From Psychrobacter sp. 4Bb (GTDB lineage: Bacteria; Pseudomonadota; Gammaproteobacteria; Pseudomonadales; Moraxellaceae), in NCBI RefSeq assembly GCF_002836735.1, contig NZ_PJAS01000071.1:140340-204339 (forward strand): a DNA stretch of 64,000 nt, written 5' to 3'. A program made the position numbers and the translations under genes. Within the stretch, counting starts at the first letter, position 1. Each line of letters opens with the position of its first letter. Positions 17,447 through 26,790 of the stretch are shown here, in pieces. The notes under the pieces are model-generated. The model had not been told where the DNA came from, made no database searches, and saw nothing but the letters and a program-made list of their open reading frames with translations.

Positions 17447-19735
17447 CTACCAACCGACAGGATCAATGTCCAAAGTAAGCTTAAGGTATTTAGCGCTTGG
17501 TAGGGCAAGCACTGGCTGCCACCACTGTCCTAACACATGGTGCAATTGACGACGGTCTTTAGCCAATAGCAAAAGCTGTGCATGATAGCGGCTGTTCTTT
17601 TTACTCATGGGCGCATCAATAGGACCGAGAACAGCGAGGTTATGAGCATTCGGCAAATGCGCAATAGCATCCTTGAGTGCTTGAGTAGTAGCTGCTAATG
17701 TTTTACCTTCGCAGCGTATCAATGCAGCATGTCGATGAGGAGGTAAGCCCATCATTTGACGTTCTTGCAGTAGCTCGCGCGCGAATGACAAGTAGCCGTC
17801 TTTGACCAGTTTTAATAGTAACTCGTTATCAGGCTGCAACGTTTGAATCAATACGCGGCCAGCTTTGTCACCTCGACCAGCACGGCCAGCTACCTGAATC
17901 ATGAGCTGTGCGGTATGCTCTGGTGAGCGGAAGTCTGCTGATAAAAATCCGCGATCAGCATTGGGTAAGCAAACCAACGTAACGTTGGGGAAGTGATGAC
18001 CTTTGGCAACCATCTGTGTACCGACTAATATGGCAGGGTTGCCTTTATTGATTTGCTCGTAAATATTTTCCCAACTGTCTTTGCGTCTTGTGGTATCACG
18101 GTCTATTTGAATAATCGGATAGAGCTCTTTGCTGGTTTGGGGGTTGGCAAAGATTGCGTGTAGATTTTCGCTAAGCCTTGTCGTTCCCATACCTTTGGCA
18201 TCTAGGTTTTGACTGCCACAATCAGGGCATACGGTAGGGATATAGGCTTGCCAATCGCAATGATGGCATTTCAAATAAGAGTTGCTTGAATAACTGTTTC
18301 GCTGGGATTGGCTATTATAGTGAACGGTCAGGTGCGCGTCACAGCGCGGACAATCTGCTTGCCAGCCACAAGCCTCGCACAATAGAACAGGTGCATAGCC
18401 ACGACGATTCAAAAATATCAATACCTGATCACCAGCCTCTAGCGTTTGCCGTATCGCCCCGATCATGGCATCTGTCAGCCCTGTATCATAGCGCGCACCG
18501 TCATCTTGTGCTTGTTGATGGGTACTTTGCAAGCGAGCATCGATCAGTTGCATGGTTGCAGGTTTGGCATTGCCCGGACGAGTAAGCAGTTGGTATTCTG
18601 CTAGTTTGCCATCATCGACCAGTTTTAAATGCTCAAGAGAAGGTGTGGCAGTACCAAGTATCACTGGGATTTTGTATTGCAAACCTCGATAGAGAGCGAC
18701 ATCAGCGGCATGATAACGTAACGTGTCTTGTTGCTTATACGAGCCATCATGTGCCTCATCAACGACAATCAGGCCTAAGTCTGCGAAAGGATATAGCACA
18801 GCTGAACGTGTGCCGATAACGATTTGTGCATGCCCCGTGCGGCAGTCTTGCCAACCTTGTAAGCGATGAGTGTTAGTCATGCCAGAGTGTAATAGCACAA
18901 TATGGGCGGCAAACCGACTGGCAAATCTTGCCCGCGTTTGCGGTGTGAGGCCAATCTCTGGTACCAAAATAAGGACTTGTTTACCAGCCTTTAGTACGGC
19001 TTGCATCGCTTGCAGATAGACTTCGGTTTTACCACTACCAGTAATACCGTTGAGCAAAAAACCAGTATAAGTATCGGATTCGTGTGCAGCAATAATAGCG
19101 TCGACAGCAAGTTTCTGCTCATCATTGAGATCAAGTGGCATTTTTGCCAGTTTAACTGGAACAGGTACTTGTTTTGGCTGAATATAGCGCTCGACTAACC
19201 CTTTATCTTCTAGCGTCTTTAAAAATGCTCGTTGCACACCTTCTAGTAGCAATACATCTTCGCTTGCGCCATGCTGACCATGTAGCTTTAGCATGTCGAA
19301 CTGCTGCTTTTGTTTTTTAGCATTGGCTCGAAAATCATCATCAGTGATATGAGGCAAAATGCGCCAATGGGTAATCAGCAAGTCTAATGGTTTGCCTTGA
19401 CGGACAAGACTTGGCAGGATAACTGCTAACACATCGCCAAGCGGATAGTGGTAATAGCGGGCTAACCAATAGGCAAGCTTGAGCATGTCCAAGTCCAAAA
19501 TAGGCTCAGCATCTAGACATTTATTGATGGGTTTGATTTTATTGACAGGTACGCTGCTATCGTCTTGTGAAATATGAGCAATTACAATACCAATCAGAGT
19601 CTGACGACCAAACGAAACCTCAACGCGGCTGCCGATTTGCGGTATCGCACTGTCTGGCAAAGCAAGCATATCAGCTGGTAGGCTATAGTCAAACACCCGA
19701 TAAAGGGGAACGGGTAGAGCAACTTGTACCAACAT
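17447..19735 (-). CDS. priA: Primosomal replication restart helicase PriA
   Basis: PriA recognises stalled forks and reloads the replisome. The 762-residue protein has the N-terminal DNA-binding domain, Walker A GITGSGKT (about 230-237) and the DEAH-type box VVDEAHD (about 325-331). The cysteine-rich zinc module (CEACGWQADCPRC...CHHCDW...CPDC, about 450-510) and the helicase C core with AGRAGR follow. The zinc region carries an unusual Ser/Asn-rich insert between cysteine pairs (near NSQSQRNSYSSNSY). It follows ridA on the minus strand after a 147-bp gap containing a perfect inverted repeat. Confidence 0.96.
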   Translation of the reverse strand: MLVQVALPVPLYRVFDYSLPADMLALPDSAIPQIGSRVEVSFGRQTLIGIVIAHISQDDSSVPVNKIKPINKCLDAEPILDLDMLKLAYWLARYYHYPLGDVLAVILPSLVRQGKPLDLLITHWRILPHITDDDFRANAKKQKQQFDMLKLHGQHGASEDVLLLEGVQRAFLKTLEDKGLVERYIQPKQVPVPVKLAKMPLDLNDEQKLAVDAIIAAHESDTYTGFLLNGITGSGKTEVYLQAMQAVLKAGKQVLILVPEIGLTPQTRARFASRFAAHIVLLHSGMTNTHRLQGWQDCRTGHAQIVIGTRSAVLYPFADLGLIVVDEAHDGSYKQQDTLRYHAADVALYRGLQYKIPVILGTATPSLEHLKLVDDGKLAEYQLLTRPGNAKPATMQLIDARLQSTHQQAQDDGARYDTGLTDAMIGAIRQTLEAGDQVLIFLNRRGYAPVLLCEACGWQADCPRCDAHLTVHYNSQSQRNSYSSNSYLKCHHCDWQAYIPTVCPDCGSQNLDAKGMGTTRLSENLHAIFANPQTSKELYPIIQIDRDTTRRKDSWENIYEQINKGNPAILVGTQMVAKGHHFPNVTLVCLPNADRGFLSADFRSPEHTAQLMIQVAGRAGRGDKAGRVLIQTLQPDNELLLKLVKDGYLSFARELLQERQMMGLPPHRHAALIRCEGKTLAATTQALKDAIAHLPNAHNLAVLGPIDAPMSKKNSRYHAQLLLLAKDRRQLHHVLGQWWQPVLALPSAKYLKLTLDIDPVGW

Positions 19736-19793
19736 AAACGGCTTCGCAGTCTTATTAGGTGAATATGAGATCAGAATAATAGAACGGAGACCA

Positions 19794-19820
19794 ATAAGCT
19801 TAGCATGATGCTAAGCTTAT
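19794..19820. repeat. Perfect 13-bp inverted repeat between ridA and priA
   Basis: ATAAGCTTAGCAT and its exact complement flank a single G. On neither strand does a T run follow, so it is not a typical Rho-independent terminator. It could be a protein-binding palindrome or a processing hairpin in a ridA-priA transcript. Confidence 0.6.
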
Positions 19821-19882
19821 GGTGATATGACTTATAGGCTGTTGTTAAAATTAGCACCTAATATTAAGCATTAAATATCATC

Positions 19883-20263
19883 TTATTCGATATAAAGAAT
19901 AGACTCAATTTCTACCACACCACCTTTAGGTAGAGCAGCTACTTGGACGGCAGCGCGGGCAGGATATGGCTCGCTTAGATTGGCGACAAACACTTCGTTC
20001 AAGACAGCAAAATCACTCAAGTCAGTCAAAGATACATTGAATTTGACCACGTCATTTAGACTGCCACCAGCTGCTTCACAGATAGCTTTGATGTTTTCAA
20101 ATACTTGCTCAGCCTGTGCTTTAAAACCTTCTCTTAGTTCCATCGTGTCAGGATCAAAACCAAGCTGACCTGAGATATAAACAGTATTACCGACTTTTAC
20201 AGCTTGAGAATAGGTGCCGACTGCTGCAGGTGCTTTATCAGTTTGGATAGTTTGACGAGTCAT
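19883..20263 (-). CDS. ridA: RidA-family reactive imine/enamine deaminase
   Basis: RidA hydrolyses 2-aminoacrylate and related enamines released by PLP enzymes, sparing them from damage. The 126-residue protein contains the family signatures AVGTYSQAVKVG, YISGQLG and the C-terminal ARAAVQVAALPKGGVVEIE, which includes the active-site arginine. AAAGGGA precedes the ATG. It lies 113 bp downstream of spoT, the same order as in many gammaproteobacteria. Confidence 0.95.
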   Translation of the reverse strand: MTRQTIQTDKAPAAVGTYSQAVKVGNTVYISGQLGFDPDTMELREGFKAQAEQVFENIKAICEAAGGSLNDVVKFNVSLTDLSDFAVLNEVFVANLSEPYPARAAVQVAALPKGGVVEIESILYIE

Positions 20264-20376
20264 GGGGTGTCCCTTTTATATTTTATGTGAGTGATTCATT
20301 TCTACTAGAATAGCAGTTCTATTTTAGCTATTTGCATCACGACTATATCAGTGATGCAAATCAGCAAATGCGCTTA

Positions 20377-22575
20377 TTATAATTGATATAACCGTATAAT
20401 GTTAGGGAAACCTAGCAGGGAGCGCAGTTCACGAATACCCTGTGCTAAGTGGTTGCGACTACGTACTACAATATGAATGATGGTATCAGTATTGCGAACA
20501 TCAACGGTTTCAACACCCATATTGAGCTGGCGTAAGTGATAGATAACTTCACTGATTTGCTCGTCACTAAGCGCAATAGAAAGCTTTAAGTAAGCAGGAA
20601 AACGAATCTTGCCGCTATTTTTTAGATCGTGCTCACCGATGTCGCCTTGTTTGACTGCATTGTCATTGCGCCAACGTAACTGGATCACCTGATAAGGATT
20701 GTCCTTACGGATATCATCCAGTGAAAAACATTTATGACGATGAACGACCAAACCATGACGTGATAAATGGCCTACGATAGGGTCGCCATATATTGGATGA
20801 CAGCAATTAGCAAAATCAAGCTCGACGCCAGCAGCATTTGCAATCAGCTGTTGCGGTTGAGTCATATCATCGCTATGTACTTTTGCCTGTAGATCGCTCA
20901 GCTCATCGCTAAATAAACGTGTCACGACTAGCTGAGGAAGCAGCGTACCTGAGCTTATTTGTTCAAATAATGCATCTTTTTCAGTTAGGCCACGCCATTC
21001 AGTCAGGTCTTTCCAGTCTGCGTCTGTTAAGTCATCAAAGCTTTTCTGATGCGTTCTGAGCGCACGATCCAATGCCTGTCTACCATGGTGTTGTTTGTCA
21101 GCGACAGACAGATCTTTGAACCAACGTAAAATCTCTTCACGGGCTTTGTTAGTCACTACAAATCCCAACCACTCAGCTTTTGGTTCTGAGTGGCTGTTCA
21201 CTTCTATCTCAACGGACTGTCCATTTTTTACCACGGTACCGAGCTTTGCAGCTTTACCATCGATATTTGCACCAACGGCAACGTTACCAATCATAGGTCC
21301 GACCGCGTAGGCAAAATCTAGCGCGGTTGCACCCTGTGGAAGCTCGTAAGCACGCCCTTGAGGGCTATAACAAATGATTTTACTAGAGTGTAGATAATCC
21401 ATCAGCTCATTAATAGTAGAGACTGCTGCTGAGAAATCAGGACTGTTTTCATTCAGATTATCTTCATCGACCAAATCTTTCATGTTGCGCAATGATGCTT
21501 GGATAACCGACTGACTCACATCAGATGCGTGCTCTGCCCCGATGACCCCAAGTCTTGCAGCGCTCTGCATTTGCTTGGTCAATATAGTGACTTTTACCAC
21601 ATCATTGTCACGCTCATAGATGAGGGTAAGGGACTGGTTACCGCCTGGTAGCGGACGACGAATATTATCCGCAATATGGGTATCATCAATCTGATATTTT
21701 TTGATCAAATAATAGGCCAGCTTGTCACAGGCTTCGATATTGTCGAGGACGATTTCAAACGCGTAGTGACGCAGTAGCGCATTAATCTCACCGCGATTGC
21801 GGAAAAACTGACGATATATCACCACGCGATTGTCTAACACTTTGACCAGACCATTGAGATCCAAGTTATTTAGCACGATACTCAAATAACGATGAATGGA
21901 CTCTCTTTGAAAGTTACGTCCAAGCCCATGCTGTAGCAGTTTATCGGACAGCTTGTTGTACATATCAGAGTCTAAATTGCGATAACACAATACTTCGATA
22001 TAGTCAGCAATATCATTCAGACCCATTAATCGGGCAAATGGCACATAAAAATCCAAGGTTTCTTGAGCTGTGGTGCGTTGCTTCTCAGGACGTACTGCGT
22101 CAAGCGTAGACATATTATGTAGACGGTCAGCAAGCTTGATAATGAGTACACGCGGGTCAGCGAGAGTGGCGGTTAAAATTTTATGAAAGGTGGCCGCTTT
22201 ATTCTGCTGCTTGTTATGCGAAGATGACTTTAGCTTGGTCACACCATCGACCAATCTTGATACAATTTCACCATAACGCTGCTTGATTTGCTCATCGCTG
22301 ACTTCAGTGTCTTCGACCGTATCATGCAAAATTGCTGCAATAATAGTATCTCGATCTAAGCGAAAGCCCGCTAGTATCTCAGCGACAGCGATTGGATGCG
22401 TGATATAAGGTTCCCCTGATTTGCGCTTGTCTTTAATGTGCGCAATATCTCCGAACTCACAAGCATCAACAATATCACGGCGCTCAGCAGCAGTGAGATA
22501 ACCTACCGAACGTAGTAAATTATATTGAGCATCATCGACGAGGTGATGACTGAGTTTGGGTAGGGTTTGACTCAT
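20377..22575 (-). CDS. spoT: SpoT-type (p)ppGpp hydrolase with degenerate synthetase domain
   Basis: SpoT removes pyrophosphate from (p)ppGpp. The 732-residue protein has an intact HD hydrolase domain with KSGEPYITHP (about 52-61) and HDTVED (84-89). A TGS domain (about 405-460) and a C-terminal ACT domain (about 655-730) follow. The segment where the synthetase should be (about 195-360) lacks the recognisable catalytic signatures of RelA/SpoT synthetases, such as an RxKD loop and a YQSLHT motif. Only a loose fold-like pattern remains (PGGNQSLTLI). It is probably hydrolase-only, as reported for Acinetobacter SpoT. A terminator separates it from rpoZ, so it likely has its own promoter. Confidence 0.95.
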   Translation of the reverse strand: MSQTLPKLSHHLVDDAQYNLLRSVGYLTAAERRDIVDACEFGDIAHIKDKRKSGEPYITHPIAVAEILAGFRLDRDTIIAAILHDTVEDTEVSDEQIKQRYGEIVSRLVDGVTKLKSSSHNKQQNKAATFHKILTATLADPRVLIIKLADRLHNMSTLDAVRPEKQRTTAQETLDFYVPFARLMGLNDIADYIEVLCYRNLDSDMYNKLSDKLLQHGLGRNFQRESIHRYLSIVLNNLDLNGLVKVLDNRVVIYRQFFRNRGEINALLRHYAFEIVLDNIEACDKLAYYLIKKYQIDDTHIADNIRRPLPGGNQSLTLIYERDNDVVKVTILTKQMQSAARLGVIGAEHASDVSQSVIQASLRNMKDLVDEDNLNENSPDFSAAVSTINELMDYLHSSKIICYSPQGRAYELPQGATALDFAYAVGPMIGNVAVGANIDGKAAKLGTVVKNGQSVEIEVNSHSEPKAEWLGFVVTNKAREEILRWFKDLSVADKQHHGRQALDRALRTHQKSFDDLTDADWKDLTEWRGLTEKDALFEQISSGTLLPQLVVTRLFSDELSDLQAKVHSDDMTQPQQLIANAAGVELDFANCCHPIYGDPIVGHLSRHGLVVHRHKCFSLDDIRKDNPYQVIQLRWRNDNAVKQGDIGEHDLKNSGKIRFPAYLKLSIALSDEQISEVIYHLRQLNMGVETVDVRNTDTIIHIVVRSRNHLAQGIRELRSLLGFPNIIRLYQL

Positions 22576-22752
22576 AAAATGATGATCCTATTTTCCATGA
22601 CCTACTTGTTGGGCCACTTACCGAAGCAAATGGAGGCTAAATAATGACCTACCATACAAAACTTAAGGATGAGTACGCCATTCTCTAATTAATCGCAAAT
22701 CGCTTTCAATGTCAACTGATAAGCGTGTGGGCGATGAAAAAACTTCACTAAG

Positions 22753-22790
22753 TGGTCTATTTTGGGGATAAATGGTGACCAAAATAGCCA
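22753..22790. repeat. Inverted repeat upstream of spoT
   Basis: CTATTTTGG (22757-22765) pairs with CCAAAATAG (22779-22787) across a 13-base loop. Three more pairs lie outside a one-base bulge. No T run follows on either strand. Confidence 0.5.
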
Positions 22791-22809
22791 ATACATTATT
22801 ATTACAACC

Positions 22810-22834
22810 AAAAAACCACAGCCTATGCTGTGGT
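22810..22834 (-). terminator. Rho-independent terminator of rpoZ
   Basis: ACCACAGC (22815-22822) and GCTGTGGT (22827-22834) form an 8-bp stem with a CTAT loop. On the minus strand a six-T run follows. It lies 80 bp after the rpoZ stop. Confidence 0.9.
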
Positions 22835-22914
22835 CTCTATAGTTGATCAAGATATGTATTTATTTTATAAAAACACGATTGGCTTTATAAAATACATCTT
22901 ATCAAAACAGCTTA

Positions 22915-23175
22915 TTAGAAGCTGTGGTCGCCTGACAGTGCTAAATCTAATGAGCTAGTAGCAAAATTATGCTCTGGCTGATTTAGGATGTCGCGTGTGA
23001 TTTTGCCAGCGGCAATTTCACGTAGTGCCAATACTGTAGGCTTGTCGTTATCAACGTCAACCAACGGCTCGGCAATACCTTTGGCCAATTGACGGGCGCG
23101 TTTGCTTGCGACCAAAATTAGCTCAAAGCGATTATCAACATTATCCAAACAATCTTCAATCGTCACTCGTGCCAT
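22915..23175 (-). CDS. rpoZ: RNA polymerase omega subunit RpoZ
   Basis: Omega helps assemble and stabilise the beta' subunit. The 86-residue protein begins [20 protein letters not shown] and carries [11 protein letters not shown] and the [15 protein letters not shown] segment, all typical. GAGG precedes the ATG. It lies between gmk and spoT, the classic arrangement. Confidence 0.97.
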   Translation of the reverse strand: MARVTIEDCLDNVDNRFELILVASKRARQLAKGIAEPLVDVDNDKPTVLALREIAAGKITRDILNQPEHNFATSSLDLALSGDHSF

Positions 23176-23339
23176 AAATAGCTACCTCGGTTGTTTCTAT
23201 TAGTAACGGACCTTGCCCGCCACTCAATAAAAATAATATCAAAAATACAAAGGGGGATAGCTAAATATTATAGCATTTTTTGCCAAGTCGCGTAGTTGCT
23301 TTTTATATCTACTTACGAGATTAGCTGCTTGTGCGTAGT

Positions 23340-23966
23340 TTACTCTTCTACTTGAGTGTTTAGCAAGTTGCTAATCGTGCGATGATAGCGTTGCTGCTGA
23401 CGACCAAGCGTCTGCCTGTCGGCCACGATAATAGCTTTTAGCTCAGCTAAGGCTACATCAAAATTATCATTGATCACTACATAGTCGGCATTCACATATT
23501 GTGCCATTTCGGTGACCGCGCCAGCTAGACGGCGCTCTATAACTTCTACAGAATCCTGCGCGCGGGTTGAGAGACGTTGACGTAATGTCGCAATGCTGGG
23601 TGGTAGAATAAAAACCATAATGGCATCGGGAAAGATATTTCTGATTTGCGTCGCGCCTTGCCAGTCAATCTCTAAAATAACGTCAATACCCGCCGCTAGC
23701 TGGGTACGAACACTTTCCTCTGACGTGCCATAATAGTTACCAAATACTTCAGCATGCTCTAGAAATAGACCTGCATTGATACCATTGGTAAAACTATCGG
23801 TATCTGTGAAATGATAGTGCTGACCATCAATCTCGCCCGGGCGTGGTGCGCGAGTCGTATGTGAGACACTGACAGTCAAGTCATTGGTGGTCGCAAGCAA
23901 TTGCTTAACCAGTGAGGTCTTGCCAGTACCTGAAGCGGCAGTAACGATGAATAATGAACCTGTCAT
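23340..23966 (-). CDS. gmk: Guanylate kinase Gmk
   Basis: Gmk phosphorylates GMP to GDP with ATP, feeding GTP and (p)ppGpp pools. The 208-residue protein has the P-loop AASGTGKTS (about 10-18), the GMP-binding stretch [19 protein letters not shown], and [15 protein letters not shown] precedes the ATG. It heads the gmk-rpoZ-spoT set. A possible leader terminator lies about 115 bp upstream on the same strand. Confidence 0.97.
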   Translation of the reverse strand: MTGSLFIVTAASGTGKTSLVKQLLATTNDLTVSVSHTTRAPRPGEIDGQHYHFTDTDSFTNGINAGLFLEHAEVFGNYYGTSEESVRTQLAAGIDVILEIDWQGATQIRNIFPDAIMVFILPPSIATLRQRLSTRAQDSVEVIERRLAGAVTEMAQYVNADYVVINDNFDVALAELKAIIVADRQTLGRQQQRYHRTISNLLNTQVEE

Positions 23967-24079
23967 ACAATTTATCCTAATAGAAGGTGTCTTAGTAACT
24001 TGTAAAATGTATCGTAATAAATGCGTGTTGATAAAAAGTTAAGCAGTGCCTCAGTCAAAAACAAAGACTGGAAAAAATA

Positions 24080-24101
24080 AAAAACGCCATCATGTATGGC
24101 G
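24080..24101 (-). terminator. Hairpin and T run in the leader of gmk (possible attenuator)
   Basis: Read on the minus strand, CGCCAT and ATGGCG form a 6-bp GC-rich stem with a five-base loop, followed at once by TTTTTTATTTTTT. No annotated minus-strand gene ends here: the neighbour upstream on that strand is the divergent ispH. It therefore either terminates a short leader RNA before gmk or ends a small RNA. Confidence 0.55.
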
Positions 24102-24137
24102 ATAGAAATTATAATAAATGCATTATTATAAACTGCT

Positions 24138-24165
24138 TTTATACAAGTTAAAGCTGGTTTTGCAA
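24138..24165 (-). promoter_or_regulatory. Candidate sigma-70 promoter for the gmk leader
   Basis: On the minus strand, TTGCAA (24165-24160) and TATAAA (24143-24138) are spaced by 16 nt. Transcription would start near 24131 and run through the hairpin at 24080-24101 toward gmk. Confidence 0.4.
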
Positions 24166-24339
24166 TATGTCGTAAGTATGCTGAGGTTTGCCCACAAAAT
24201 ATTGCTATGAGCAGACAGCTATTTTAGAGAGCGACAAAAGCAAATTATGCTAAAGTAGAGCATTGATTTCGCCCTAACTTTTGAATAAAAAATTCAAAAA
24301 TACGTTTTAACTATAAATTATCCAATGATAGGCCTTTTT

Positions 24340-25296
24340 ATGCAAATTTATCTTGCCAATCCCCGTGGGTTTTGTGCTGGTGTGGACCGTGCAATTGCGA
24401 TTGTTAATGAAGCATTGACACGTTTCGAGCCGCCTATTTATGTCCGTCATGAAGTTGTGCATAATAAGTTTGTGGTATCAGACTTGGCCAATCGTGGTGC
24501 GGTGTTCGTTGAAGAGCTTCACGAAGTGCCAGATGGATCTGTTGTTATCTTTTCTGCTCACGGCGTGTCTAAAGCAGTTGAAGATGAGGCTGGTCGCCGT
24601 GATATTACTGTGTTTGATGCAACATGCCCGTTAGTGACTAAAGTACATATCGAAGTGGCAAAGTTTGCGCAAGATGGGATGGATGCCGTGTTGATAGGAC
24701 ATGCAGGACATCCGGAAGTCGAAGGCACTATGGGGCGCTTTAATCGTCGCCATGGTGGGCAGATTCATCTGGTCGAAGATGAAGGTGATGTGGCCGCATT
24801 GACTGTACAAGATGCTGAACGCTTGGCATTTGTGACTCAGACAACTTTGTCGATGGATGATACTGCGCGAGTCATCGATGCGCTGCGTGAAAAATTTCCT
24901 AGTATCCAAGGCCCTCGCAAAGACGACATTTGCTACGCCACTCAAAACCGCCAAGATGCGGTAAAAGATTTGGCCAGTCGCTGTGAAGTAGTCTTGGTAG
25001 TTGGTTCACCAAACTCATCAAACTCCAATCGCTTGCGAGAGCTGGCTGAGCGTATGAATTGCCGAGCGTATTTAATCGATAATGCCAGTGAGATGGACAA
25101 GCGTTGGTTAGATGGCGTGCAGAGTATAGGCGTGACCGCTGGTGCATCTGCGCCCGAAGTATTAATCCAAGAAGTATTGCAACAGTTGCAAGACTGGGGT
25201 GGCGATCTACCTAGTGAGCTATCTGGTATTGAAGAAAATGTGACGTTTAGTCTGCCGAAAGCATTGCGGATTCCTGTCACTCAGGTTGGTAAGTAA
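24340..25296 (+). CDS. ispH: 4-hydroxy-3-methylbut-2-enyl diphosphate reductase IspH (LytB)
   Basis: IspH catalyses the last step of the MEP isoprenoid pathway, making IPP and DMAPP with a [4Fe-4S] cluster. The three cluster cysteines are seen in GFCAGVDRA (near 13), DATCPLVTK (near 97) and [11 protein letters not shown] (near 198). The catalytic TQTTLS also lies in the middle. An upstream in-frame ATG at 24325 has no ribosome-binding site. The ATG at 24340 gives the usual start [10 protein letters not shown] and 318 residues. It is divergent from gmk. Confidence 0.97.
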   Translation: MQIYLANPRGFCAGVDRAIAIVNEALTRFEPPIYVRHEVVHNKFVVSDLANRGAVFVEELHEVPDGSVVIFSAHGVSKAVEDEAGRRDITVFDATCPLVTKVHIEVAKFAQDGMDAVLIGHAGHPEVEGTMGRFNRRHGGQIHLVEDEGDVAALTVQDAERLAFVTQTTLSMDDTARVIDALREKFPSIQGPRKDDICYATQNRQDAVKDLASRCEVVLVVGSPNSSNSNRLRELAERMNCRAYLIDNASEMDKRWLDGVQSIGVTAGASAPEVLIQEVLQQLQDWGGDLPSELSGIEENVTFSLPKALRIPVTQVGK

Positions 25297-25355
25297 CTAA
25301 TATTCGTGTTTGTATTTATATTTGTATGAACTATTATTTATATGGATAAGGTCGC

Positions 25356-25604
25356 ATGAAAGAACCAAAAGCCAGATTTGTATTGGCAGAGGCCACGCTC
25401 GCTGAAGTCAACAAGCAACTAAAACTCAATATGCTAGTGATGGCAGCAGTGGTTTTCGTATTGTTTATGAATATCATGAAGTTTATGGCAGAAAAAAGCT
25501 TTTTCTACGCGATGCTCGCAGTAGTTATGATCTGTTTATTATTTTTCATACAAAAAGCTCGCCGTATTCTCACGCTTAGAAAACAAGAGCTTATCCATAA
25601 GTAG
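25356..25604 (+). CDS. Small membrane protein, 82 residues
   Basis: I do not recognise this protein. It has two predicted membrane helices (about 24-41 and 49-67) between charged ends, with a basic C-terminus (KARRILTLRKQELIHK). It sits 59 bp after ispH and 54 bp before the thioesterase-like gene, on the same strand, so it may be part of one transcript. Confidence 0.65.
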   Translation: MKEPKARFVLAEATLAEVNKQLKLNMLVMAAVVFVLFMNIMKFMAEKSFFYAMLAVVMICLLFFIQKARRILTLRKQELIHK

Positions 25605-25658
25605 AAAGTACAAGCATAAATAAAAAATACAGATGAAAGTGCCAAATATAGGATAGCT

Positions 25659-26474
25659 ATGACTGCTTATTACAAATTTATCAAACGAGAGTTACAAGAA
25701 GACGGTGTTAGTGTGGCGCATTATCAGCCAACCAAGCATGCACAAGGTGCTTGGAATGAGCATGAGCAGCACATGGCGCCAGCAACAGGCCTATTAACAG
25801 CTGAGATCAACAGCTTTGCGCCACAACCCAATACTCGTATTGCACGTGTGAGCCTCGATATCTTGGGGCTAATACCGCTTGACGATTTTACTATCACTAC
25901 TCGCTGTATCCGACCTGGCAGGACTATTGAGCTGGTCGAAGCGGTCATGAGTAGCCGCGGCCGCGATGCTATCATTGCAAGAGCGTGGCGACTAATTACT
26001 CAAGATACCAGCGAGATTGCCGGACTTGAAGATCAACTAGCAGAATACAAACCTGAAGAACTACCAGTTTGGGAAGGTATGAAAGGCTGGCCGGGCGGTT
26101 TTATTGAAAGCGTACGTCTAGTAGCGACAGAAGACCGCCGTTCTGGTCGCGGTATGGTATGGATTACCAATGATCTCGACATGATAGAAGGCGAGCCGAC
26201 TGATGATTTGGTGCATCTGTTAGGTATGGTCGATACTGCCAATGGTGTTGTACCAAGATTGGGTCTTGGTTTGTCTAAGTTAGAATGGATGTTTCCCAAT
26301 ACTGATTTGCAAATCCATATGCATCGCTCGCCAAAAGGTCGCTGGCTGGGTATCGAGGCTGTACAACAATATGGCGACGACGGTATCGGATTGACCAGTG
26401 CGGTATTGCACGATGTATACGGCCCTTTTGGTCGTAGTGAGCAAATCCTTACTATTCGTCCGATGCCACGTTAA
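25659..26474 (+). CDS. Thioesterase-family (double hot-dog) protein
   Basis: The 271-residue protein looks like two tandem hot-dog domains. One centres on RVSLDILGLIPLDDFTITTRCIRPGRTIELVEA (about 65-97). The second has LSKLEWMFPNTDLQIHMHRSPKGRWLGIEA (about 208-237), where TesB-like acyl-CoA thioesterases have their active-site region. Thioesterase-like function is inferred from this pattern; the substrate is unknown. It has no signal peptide. Confidence 0.75.
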   Translation: MTAYYKFIKRELQEDGVSVAHYQPTKHAQGAWNEHEQHMAPATGLLTAEINSFAPQPNTRIARVSLDILGLIPLDDFTITTRCIRPGRTIELVEAVMSSRGRDAIIARAWRLITQDTSEIAGLEDQLAEYKPEELPVWEGMKGWPGGFIESVRLVATEDRRSGRGMVWITNDLDMIEGEPTDDLVHLLGMVDTANGVVPRLGLGLSKLEWMFPNTDLQIHMHRSPKGRWLGIEAVQQYGDDGIGLTSAVLHDVYGPFGRSEQILTIRPMPR

Positions 26475-26620
26475 AAGAGAAAGAATCAACTATCTAGTGA
26501 TTTTGGAAAACGAAACGATATATTGTAATCAATTAATTATACAAATATTAGAGAAATGGTTTTAATAGTAACTAAGAAGATATTACCAACCAAACGATAT
26601 CAATTGACATAGAGGTTACT

Positions 26621-26695
26621 ATGAAAGCACATACTCAATTTTCAAAAAAATTGACGACTATTTGGGAGTTATTGATAGAGGTTTATTCAGAATAG
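26621..26695 (+). CDS. Possible 24-residue small protein
   Basis: An ATG at 26621 with AGAGG five bases upstream opens a 24-codon frame, starting MKAHTQFSKK and ending LLIEVYSE. It stops 43 bp before a strong terminator and could be a small protein or the coding part of a short RNA. A TTGACA lies at 26604-26609, but no good -10 follows at the right distance. Real status is uncertain. Confidence 0.3.
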   Translation: MKAHTQFSKKLTTIWELLIEVYSE

Positions 26696-26737
26696 TGGTC
26701 AGCTTTTGTTCTTACGCTAAAAAATGACTGATACCAG

Positions 26738-26771
26738 AACACCGCCTTGGTAAACAAGCGCGGTGTTTTTT
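26738..26771 (+). terminator. Rho-independent terminator upstream of htpG
   Basis: AACACCGC (26738-26745) and GCGGTGTT (26760-26767) form an 8-bp stem followed by T residues. It ends transcription from the thioesterase-like gene or from a short transcript in this gap. Confidence 0.85.
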
Positions 26772-26790
26772 ATTGAATAGGGCTTTTGAG

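Larger units (their letters stand above)
22576..22914. other. Intergenic region between rpoZ and spoT
   Basis: The region contains the rpoZ terminator and a 9-bp perfect hairpin at 22757-22787. No gene is visible. The spoT promoter must lie here if the terminator is efficient. Confidence 0.5.

Noticed and set aside
26604..26609. TTGACA as a -35 element for the 24-codon reading frame
   Set aside because: No TATAAT-like -10 lies 16-18 bp downstream, and such a promoter would start inside the frame.
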